Source: Hyperoodon ampullatus (Eukaryota; Chordata; Mammalia; Artiodactyla; Ziphiidae). From it: a DNA stretch of 64,000 nucleotides. The notes below the pieces were generated by a model. The model made no database searches. It was not told the origin of the DNA and saw nothing but the letters and a program-made list of their open reading frames with translations. Below, one piece after another: positions 56,210-64,000 of this stretch (its first letter is position 1; the number at the start of each line of letters is the position of its first letter). The position numbers and the translations under genes are program-made. The stretch covers positions 7,375,239 to 7,439,238 of the forward strand of contig OX457061.1 in the NCBI GenBank assembly GCA_949752795.1, written 5' to 3'.

Positions 56210-56512
56210 TAGCATAACGTTATTAAGGTGCAGTGTTGTAGCGTGTGTCAGTACTTCATTCCTGTTATTGCTAAATAAGATTCCATTACATGGCTCTACC
56301 ATGTTTTTGTCTATCCGTTTATCAGTTGTTGGGCATTTGAATTGTTTCCATTTTGACTATTATGGGTAATACCACTGTGTACAACTTTTATGTGGAAGTA
56401 TATTTTCATTGCTCTCCTGAGGAGCCTTCATTCTTAATCATATACAATGAGATTCACTGATGACGTGTCTTTAAAGCCCTGGCACATACTAAGCATTCAA
56501 ACAGTGACAGCT

Positions 56513-56553
<41 letters not shown>
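56513..56553. repeat. (CA)n microsatellite
   Basis: Pure CA run of about 20 units, 500 bp before ZER1 exon 2. Confidence 0.95.
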
Positions 56554-56554
<1 letters not shown>

Positions 56555-56596
56555 CAACGGACACCACAATTTAGCTGTTAACGAAAGACCCTGTAG

Positions 56597-56717
56597 GGAG
56601 TTCCCTGACGGTCCAGTGGTTAGGACTCGGCGCTTTCACTGCCGTGGCCCGGGTTCAGTCCCTGATCAGGGAACTAAGATCCCACAAGCCATGTGGTGCG
56701 GCCAAAAAAAAAAAAAA
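56597..56717 (+). mobile_element. Short tRNA-derived SINE, sense
   Basis: 'gggagttccctgacggtcca' to 'gtggtgcggccaaaaaaa'. Imperfect duplication ag(a/c)ccctgta(g/a) at about 56586 and 56718. Confidence 0.88.
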
Positions 56718-57113
56718 AGCCCCTGTAATCCCCACCCAAGCACTGGGTCCCCGACACATACATCTGCCCACAGACATTGGGAGGTCATGGAAATGCTCAG
56801 ACAACGCCTCCTGTTCTTTGCAGGTCAAATCACACGTAGGTGGTAGCACAGCAGAGCAGGGAAGGGAGGAATCAGGAGTCCTGGGCCCTGACCCTGCTAA
56901 GCTGCTAATTTGTATGTGCCATCCAGGGGCCTCAGTTTTTCTACTAGAGAGTGGACATAGGGCAGCTGGTAGTTCTGGCCCTTATGCATGGCTCACTTAG
57001 CTTCTTTCCCATTCCCCAGGCCGTGGCTCAGCTAATGATCCTGTGAGTGTCAGGGAGTCACCATTGCCCCTGGGGGCCCCTGTCCCAGAGTGGCCTACCT
57101 GTCTGCTCCCAGC

Positions 57114-60100
57114 ATGGCGTCAGACACCCCTGAGTCCCTGATGGCCCTCTGCACTGACTTCTGCCTGCGCAACCTGGATGGCACCTTGGGCTACCTGCTG
57201 GACAAGGAGAATCTGCGGCTCCATCCAGACATCTTCCTGCCCAGCGAGATCTGTGACCGGCTCGTCAATGAGTGAGCAGGCGTGGGGCTGGGGCAGGGGC
57301 CTGAGCCTCAGCATGAGTGTGTGCAGAGAGATTGGGAGCATTGTGTGTGCCCCCCTGTGGGGATATGCACACACATGGGTATCCATGGGTGCAAGAGAAC
57401 ACTGGCCCCTCCATAACCGTAAAGTTGTAATTGTGCATGTTGGTACGTGTGTGGAGGGGGGTGCACGTGAAGGAATGTGTTTGCACACACGTGGGCTTCT
57501 GCAGCACAGGGTAGGTTTGAGTGTAAAACTGCAGGTATGCATTACACCTATGAGAGGGTGTAGAAACCTCTCCTATAATATAAATGAAGGAGTTATATGC
57601 TGTCCTGTGTGTGTATTTGTGTGTGTGTGCACACACGTGTGCATACACACATGATGCACCTGTGCCTGTGACCACACGTCTGTGTGTGAACCTGAATACA
57701 TACATATTTATGCACCAGTGCCAGAATAATGAACCCCTGAGCAGGGATCAGATCATTCAGAAAATCTCTATGTGGCTTCTCCAAGGGACTCCCCACTAAT
57801 AGAGGCTCCTAGAAGGATGATATACAGGCCTGACTGCTGGAGGTTCGGTCCAGATGCCCAGAGGGAAATTGTTAGACCAGACAGTTGCATATAAAAGTGG
57901 GAACCTGTGTGTGACCTGAGAGCCCAACTTGTAAAAATGTTCTGAGCATCTAATGTGGGTCAGGCACTATATTGGACACTGCAGAGCAGAGTTGTGTCCA
58001 TTTTACAGATGAAGGAACTGAGGTCTGGGGAATTGCAGTTACTCGTGTGAAGTTGCCCAGGTAGTGAACAGCCAAGCCAGGGTGGTGTATGACTCCACAG
58101 CCTTTTCCACCAGACCAGCATCTGCTGGTATCTCAACAGAGTTTTACTGAGCGCTTGCTCTGGACCCAGCTGGGAACTCCAAACCCCTCGGCTCAGTCTT
58201 CCTGTTGGACAGGGTTCTGGGAAGGGCTGATCAAGGAGTCAGAAGCTGGCTTAAAGAAGATGGGGAGTGTGGACGTGTATGTTTGTTATAGAAGCATCTA
58301 CAGTTTGGCGGGGAAGAGCTTGGGATTCGCCATTGATAGGGGCTCCTTTATCACCAGCTGGTCTACCTTTGGACTCCTGGTTCCTGGGGTCACCCGTAGT
58401 CTCATCTGTAGGGTAGTCAGGATCCAACCAGGTGCTGTGAGGAAGAGGAGGAGGAGGAGGAGATGGAGGTTGCTGCCGGGGTGATCAGGGAAGGCTTCAG
58501 AGGAAGGGGAGGGCTTGTGCTGGGCCTTGAAGGGAGCATGAGGGTCCCTCCCCTGAGCCAGGCTTCCTTCCCTCCCAGGTATGTGGAGCTGGTCAATGCC
58601 GCCTGCAACTTTGAGCCACACGAGAGCTTCTTCAGCCTCTTCTCGGACCCCCGCAGCACCCGCCTCACCCGAATCCACCTCCGCGAGGACCTGGTGCAGG
58701 ACCAGGACCTGGAAGCCATTCGCAAGCAGGTGAGACCTGGTCACCAGGCACTGGGCATGGCCAGGGGAGGCCACCCTGAGACGGTCAGGTGGAGTTGGGG
58801 CAGGACCGGTCACCTCCAGCCCAGGAATCCTGAGGCGCCTCCAGGGCTCTCCCCCTTGTGCAGACCCCCTCCCCAAGCCCCACGTGTGGCCCAGGGCCAG
58901 GCCTAGGCTGGAGTGTGGGTGCAGAGGTGATAACGGGGCTGTGCCCGCCGCCAGGACCTGGTGGAGCTGTACCTGACCAACTGCGAGAAGCTGTCTGCCA
59001 AGAGCCTGCAGACGCTGAGGAGCTTCAGCCATACCCTGGTGTCCCTGAGCCTGTTCGGCTGCGCGAACATCTTCTACGAGGAGGAGAACCCAGGGGGCTG
59101 TGAAGACGAGTGCCTCGTCAACCCCACCTGTCAGGTGCTGGTCAAGGACTTCACCTTCGAGGGCTTCAGCCGCCTGCGCTTCCTCAACCTGGGCCGCATG
59201 ATTGATGGGGTCCCCGTGGAGTCCCTGCTGCGGCCGCTCAACTCTCTGGCCGCATTGGACCTCTCGGGCATCCAGACGAGTGATGCGGCCTTCCTAACCC
59301 AGTGGAAAGACAGCCTGGTGTCCCTTGTGCTCTACAACATGGACCTGTCGGACGACCACATCCGTGTCATTGTCCAGTTGCACAAGCTGCGGTGAGCTGT
59401 GAGCCCAGAGCTCGCAGGGTCGGGTGGGGAGGTGGGGATTGTCAGTCCCAGAAGTTTCCTGAGCCCCCGGCCAGGCAGAAGGTGGGGATAGAAGAGACAG
59501 TCCCATTCCTTAAACCCACTGTTTTGGTCTGACCGGGGCTGTTAAGGGCACCTGGGTCCCAGCACGTTTTTTCCCAGAACGCCCTGGAGTGGTTGTAACA
59601 GGGATGGGCCCTCCCCTGCCATGGACTGAAACAGCAGGGGTCTACGAGGCAGCCCCAGTCTGTGTCCAGCTCCTGACCTGTGCCCCCAACTCCAATCTTC
59701 AGACACCTGGACATCTCCCGAGACCGCCTCTCCAGCTACTACAAGTTCAAGCTGACTCGCAAGGTGCTGAGCCTCTTTGTGCAGAAGCTGGGGAACCTGA
59801 TGTCCCTGGACATCTCTGGCCACATGATCCTGGAGAACTGCAGCATCTCTAAGATGGACGAGGATGCAGGACAGACCAGGTGGGGACCCACCTGCCATGT
59901 TTGTTAGCAGGGTATCATTCAACAGGCATTGACCAAGTGCCCCTCTGTCAAGTGCTGTCCTGGATGCTGAACAGAAAAAAACAAATCAGACCCTCCCGAG
60001 TCTGTGTGAGCTAGTTGGGACAGACGGGTCATTATTAGGGCTGCACAGGGCTCTGGGGTTGCCCTGAGGGTCAGGAAGGAGGGAGGAGGAGGAATGGCAC

Positions 60101-62090
60101 CCAGGCTGTGCAGAAAGTTCATTCTGAGTTTGCCAGAGGAAGGGTGTTCTAGCAGAGGAAACAGCATGTGCAAAGGCTGGAGGTACCGCACGGGGAGTGA
60201 CTGGGAGATTACGGTGCTCAGACGGGCCGGAGCTGGTGTGGTGGTATTAAGGTAAGGCCAGCATACCCGCCACTCTTTAGGTGTTGCGGCAGACAGGCTG
60301 GTCCCCAGGTTCGTTGTTTGGAGGAGAGAGCTGATTCAAACCCATCCAGCTGTCACTGGCCGTAAACCCTCTCCCCGACCGGAATGGAGTGGGGTTTGGT
60401 TGATGGGTATGTCCCTTCATGACTGTTGGGGGAACCTAAAGGTGACACATCCTCACTAGAATGGCAGATAGGATTCTCCAGAGATGGCTGCAACAGTATC
60501 TCCTGTCCCACATGTTCTCTACAGTGTGACCTTGTCAGCCTCCCATCAGGAGGTGGGGTCTATGTCCATCCCCTGCCTTTAAAAAAAAAAAAAGGGACTT
60601 CTCTGCTTCCCTGGTGGCACAGTGGATAAGAATCCTCCTGCCAATGCAGGGGACACGGGTTCGAGCCCTGGTCCGGGAAGACCCCACGTGCCGCGGAGCA
60701 ACTAAGCCCGTGCGCCACAACTGCTGGGCCTGCGTGCCGCAACTACTGAGCCCGCGTGCCACAACTACTGAGCCCGTGTGCCGCAACTACTGAGCCCGCA
60801 TGCTGCAACTCATGAGCCCACGTGCCACAACTACCGAGCCTGTGTGCCGCAACTCCTGAGCCCACGTGCCACAACTACTGAAGCCCACATGCTTGGAGCC
60901 CGTGCTCCACAACAGGAGAAGCCACCCCAGTGAGAAGCCCGTGCACTGCAACAAAGAGTAACCCCTGCTCGCCACAGCTGGAGAAAGCCTGTGCTCAGCA
61001 ACAAAGACCCAACACAGCCCCCAAAAAAAAACCAAAAACAAAATAGACAAGGCCGGAGAGCCTAGCAGAGGGCCCCAAGGAAATGCCTCACCACCCCCCA
61101 GGGAGAGGCCCTTGTTTGTGCTGACCCAGGGCAGCCCCGGGCCCCAGGCCACTCACCCCAACACCCTCTTCCCTCAGCATCGAGCCTTCCAAGAGCAGCA
61201 TCATGCCGTTCCGGGCTCTGAAGAGGCCACTGCAGTTCCTTGGGCTCTTCGAGACCTCCCTGTGCCGCCTCACGCACATTCCGGCCTACAAAGTGAGAGG
61301 GGGAGGGGGAGGGGAGGACCAGGGCGCCCCGGGAGGAGGGAAGGAGGGGTCTGCCCTGGGCCTAGAGATGGCGGCACTGGGATCGGGCATCCCACCGCTT
61401 GGCCTCTTCTGGGATGTTCTGATCATGCTCCATCTCCAGGTGAGTGGTGACAAAAATGAGGAACAGGTGCTGAATGCCATCGAGGCCTACACGGAGCACA
61501 GGCCGGAGATCACCTCACGGGCCATCAACCTGCTTTTCGACATCGCACGCATTGAACGCTGCAACCAGCTTCTGCGGGCCCTGAAGGTCAGTCCCGACCC
61601 TGGGGGCCCTCGGGCTCCGGTCCATTCCCACCCTCCCTCCTCTACACCCCTCCTCTTCCCCAGGACACTGGCCGTCCCGCCTCCCAAACCCCAGCCCCGC
61701 TTCGCGGTGCCTGACTTGCCCCGGCACTGGCCTTGTCCGAGGCCTGTGGCCTGCCCCAGTTTCTGCTCCCCAACCTCTACTTCTGCCCTCAGGGAGCAGG
61801 ATCAGCCTGAGCCCTGCCCCAGAGGACCGTCCAAGCCCCTCTCACAGCCCCAGGCCCATCCCCACGCAACTTGGACAGGCCTGGCCAACCCTGGCCCGTA
61901 CTCTGTCTTCACACAGCTGGTCATCACGGCCCTCAAGTGCCACAAGTATGACAAGAACATTCAAGTGACAGGCAGTGCCGCCCTCTTCTACCTGACCAAT
62001 TCCGAGTATCGCTCAGAGCAGAGCATCAAGCTGCGCCGGCAGGTCATCCAGGTGGTGCTGAATGGCATGGAATCCTACCAGGAGGTGACG
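57114..62090 (+). CDS. ZER1: ZER1 (ZYG11B-like), CUL2 E3 ligase receptor (N-terminal part)
   Basis: A substrate receptor of CUL2-Elongin ubiquitin ligases that recognises N-terminal glycine degrons. Coding exons: 57114-57271, 58579-58729, 58955-59391, 59703-59879, 61178-61292, 61440-61586 and 61917-62090. All are in phase and give 453 codons; the human protein has about 766, so the rest of the armadillo part lies beyond the right edge. The first coding exon begins near 57020 after a CCCCAG acceptor. Residues 1-60 (FCLRNLDGTLGYLL, PSEICDRLV) are the expected BC/CUL2-box region. Residues about 100-310 are leucine-rich repeats (LVELYLTNCEKLSAKSLQ, LAALDLSGIQTSD). Armadillo-like helices begin with RPLQFLGLF and ALKCHKYDKNIQV. 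Gly replaces the Trp I recall from human at MID(G)VPVE (codon 59207-59209). No stops or frameshifts. Divergent from TBC1D13. Confidence 0.95.
57272..58578 (+). other. ZER1 intron 2
   Basis: TG/CA-rich patches near 57600-57660 and MIR-like text (about 57935-58110, 'ccattttacagatgaaggaa'). A GGA-rich run lies near 58442-58465. No gene. Confidence 0.6.
59392..59702 (+). other. ZER1 intron 4, nothing seen
   Basis: Donor gtgagc and acceptor cttcag; no repeat recognised. Confidence 0.6.
59880..61177 (+). other. ZER1 intron 5 with an expanded SINE
   Basis: Contains an ancient repeat (about 59910-60190) and the sense SINE at 60597-61040. Nothing else is seen. Confidence 0.65.
60597..61040 (+). mobile_element. 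Long CHR-type SINE with amplified internal repeat, sense
   Basis: 'gcttccctggtggcacagtg' to 'caacacagcccccaaaaa'. Between about 60711 and 60890 the unit 'gcccgcgtgccacaactact' occurs about eight times with variation; ordinary copies here have three or four. Confidence 0.9.
61587..61916 (+). other. ZER1 intron 7, nothing seen
   Basis: GC-rich and stop-free in one frame by chance; no repeat recognised. Confidence 0.6.
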
Positions 62091-64000
62091 GTGAGCCCCT
62101 ACCCGCTGCCTGCTCTGACCCAGACGCCCCACTTCCTGCTCACCCTGTGTGTCCCAGCCTTGCCAGCAGGCTTGCAGAGCCCTCCCGGTGCCATGCTCGC
62201 TCTCACCCTTTCTCTCCTGGCTCTGTACTGCCCCCACCACAACCCCCCTTTTCCGCGGCATCACTGCCAGACTCTGGGACCTGGCATTCAGGGCCCTGGG
62301 GCCTGGCCCCACCCGGCCAGTCCATCGCCCACTGCCACCCTCCCCCAGGGGCCCTGTCCTTCTGACTCTGGGCCTTTGCTCGTGCTAACTCCTTAGCCCT
62401 TCTGCCCAGTGACACTCTGCTGAGGTGGGTATTTTTTTCAATAACTGCTTTTATGATAAAAGTAATCCGAATTTTTACTGGAGAAAAATTACAGGTATAA
62501 AAGAAAAAAAAAGAAAACACCCATAATCCCAGCACACAGAGAGCCAAGATTAACATTGGATATATATTGTTCTGGCTTATAGTCTGTGCATATTTATTTA
62601 GTAAATGGGACCATTCTGTGTGTACTGTTGTATAACCTGGATTTTCATTTCAACAGCGTCTTGTAAACGTGAACATCTCCCATATCAACAAAACATTTTA
62701 CAACAAAATTTTAAAAGCATTGTTTCTTTTCTGATTACAAAAGTGAGATACCGAATGCTTAGAAAACAAATTCAAGTAACAGAAAATGCACTAACTAGAA
62801 AGTGAAAGTTCCAATCCCAGCTCTCCTCCCCCCGGGGCAGCTGGTTTGAACAGTCGACTTCATAACTATTGGTGTCAGCATAGTGTGAAGTGTTCTCATC
62901 CAAGGAGAGGCTGCCCTGGTGCTGACTCTGTGCTGGGGCTCAGAGGCAGTGGTCAAGCCCCATCCCCAAGGGGCAGCAGGACGGGGCTCCCCCGAATACA
63001 CAGGCTGCACTTACTGAGTCAGCCGCATGGTTGAACACTTAGGTGGCTTTTCATGTTTTGCTATTTCAAATAAGGCTTTGCTGAATACAAGTAATTGATG
63101 CTCCTCAAGAGACACGTCTAAACGGAGAATGGCTGGAGCAGTGGGTTTGTGTATTTTTAAAGCATTTGGTACGTGTTCTTGGATTGCCCTCCAGAAAGGC
63201 TCTGGTGGGGATATAGCCTCTGTAGGGATGGGAAAGGCCCCTTTCCCACTGCCTGCCAACTCCAGACTTTAGAGCCACAGTTCTTCCTGCACTGAGATTG
63301 ATTTTATAATCAGGTAAAAGGCTTGCCTTTTTTTTTTTTTTTAAACGAGAAAAAATGCTAGTTGAAGACTCGCAAATTCATAAACTCTTTCAAAGAAATA
63401 GAAATTCAAGTAACAAGATAACCACTTTTTTTCTTTTAATTATTTATTTATTTATTTTTGGCTGCGTTGGGTCTTCGTTTCTGTGCGAGGGCTTTCTCTA
63501 CTTGTGGCAAGCGGGGGCCACTCTTCATCGCGGTGCGCGGGCCTCTCACTGTCGCAGCCTCTCTTGTTGTGGAGCACAAGCTCCAGATGCGCAGGCTCAG
63601 TAGTTGTGGCTCACGGGCGTAGCTGCTCCGCGGCCTGTGGGATCCTCCCAGACCAGGGCCCGAACCCGTGTCTCCTGCATTGGCAGGCAGATTCTCAACC
63701 ACTGTGCCACCAGGGAAGCCCGATAATCACTTTTTGACTCGAGAGATTCATGACGTCTGTTGACAAAGGTCAGGGGAAGAACACACTCGCACTTTCCACG
63801 GGTGAGGTGTGACCTGAACAACCTCTTCACAGGGCAACTTGCAGAACCTGCCAAAACTGTGCATGCATTTATCTTTTGGCGTAAATTCCACAGTTAGAAA
63901 TGTTCTTAGAGGAAAAAGATCCATGTACATCGTCCCTTTTTGATTAAATAAGAAGTCAGAGGCAACCAAAATATTTTAGCAATAGGGGCCTGGACCTGAA
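62091..64000 (+). other. ZER1 intron 8 (continues past the window)
   Basis: Old, diverged repeat text (about 62430-62760 and 63010-63200) and one antisense SINE (63433-63721). No further ZER1 exon is found before the edge. Confidence 0.6.
63433..63721 (-). mobile_element. Long/intermediate CHR-type SINE, antisense
   Basis: ATTT tail to 'ccaccagggaagccc'. Imperfect duplication gata(a)(c/t)cactttttt at about 63418-63432 and 63722-63735. Confidence 0.9.

Larger units (their letters stand above)
54725..56420 (-). mobile_element. L1 3'-end fragments, antisense
   Basis: Two related L1 ends (about 54725-55094 and 55660-56420: 'cagttttattgagctgtaat', 'tgtgcaaccatcaccaccgt') separated by two SINEs and carrying a third. 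Confidence 0.65.
45283..57019 (+). other. ZER1 intron 1 (about 11.7 kb)
   Basis: No other gene is seen. It holds an inverted duplication (45867-46863), an ancient repeat near 46240-46420, MIR-like text (about 47630-47790, 51890-52110, 52370-52540), L2-like text (50800-51130), L1 3' ends (52590-56420) and seven SINEs. 49700-50800 is unrecognised. Confidence 0.65.

Noticed and set aside
60711..60890. CRISPR-like array of regular repeats
   Set aside because: Repeats are contiguous and imperfect, with no unique spacers, inside a mammalian SINE.
61203..62396. 397-codon open frame on the plus strand
   Set aside because: It joins ZER1 exons through introns that happen to lack stops. Only 61203-61292, 61440-61586 and 61917-62090 are ZER1-like, and good splice sites bound them.

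Overview
The window is nuclear DNA of a mammal and almost certainly of a cetacean, probably a toothed whale. Two things point there. More than 25 tRNA-Glu-derived SINEs of the CHR type (5' head like 'cttccctggtggcgcagtgg') are scattered through it, including many of the short form that ends 'ccgcgtaccgcaaa', which I know as abundant in dolphins. The five protein genes also keep the order found around human 9q34.11. The species call is an inference; I could not run a search.

Layout. 63-4452 (+): the C-terminal two thirds of KYAT1 (kynurenine aminotransferase 1), cut by the left edge. 4946-9780: repeat-filled spacer. 10070-17293 (+): complete SPOUT1 (376 aa, 12 exons). 17449-20768 (-): complete ENDOG (301 aa, 3 exons), tail to tail with SPOUT1, stop codons about 155 bp apart. 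22050-37674 (-): complete TBC1D13 (400 aa, 12 exons) with a long 3' UTR. 37990-44880: spacer of SINEs and L1 3' ends. About 45120 to beyond the right edge (+): ZER1, with a non-coding first exon, an 11.7-kb first intron and seven coding exons (453 of about 766 codons). All exon joins were checked for reading phase and splice dinucleotides, and no gene shows a frameshift or premature stop. Four CpG-rich promoter regions mark the starts of SPOUT1, ENDOG, TBC1D13 and ZER1.

The genes are housekeeping neighbours rather than a pathway: amino-acid transamination (KYAT1), RNA methylation and centrosome function (SPOUT1), a mitochondrial nuclease (ENDOG), a Rab GAP (TBC1D13) and a CUL2 ubiquitin-ligase receptor (ZER1). 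I see no new gene system. The unexplained signal is structural. Three short, locally copied segments occur that are not ordinary transposon insertions: a 63-nt near-perfect palindrome (25295-25357), a 69-bp inverted copy placed inside a MIR-like repeat (45867-45935 and 46795-46863), and a perfect 39-bp direct copy (22563-22601 and 24825-24863). They look like replication template-switch scars. The second signal is two dimeric CHR SINEs (1220-2004 and 38464-39097) that share almost the same internal junction and are each flanked by one target-site duplication.
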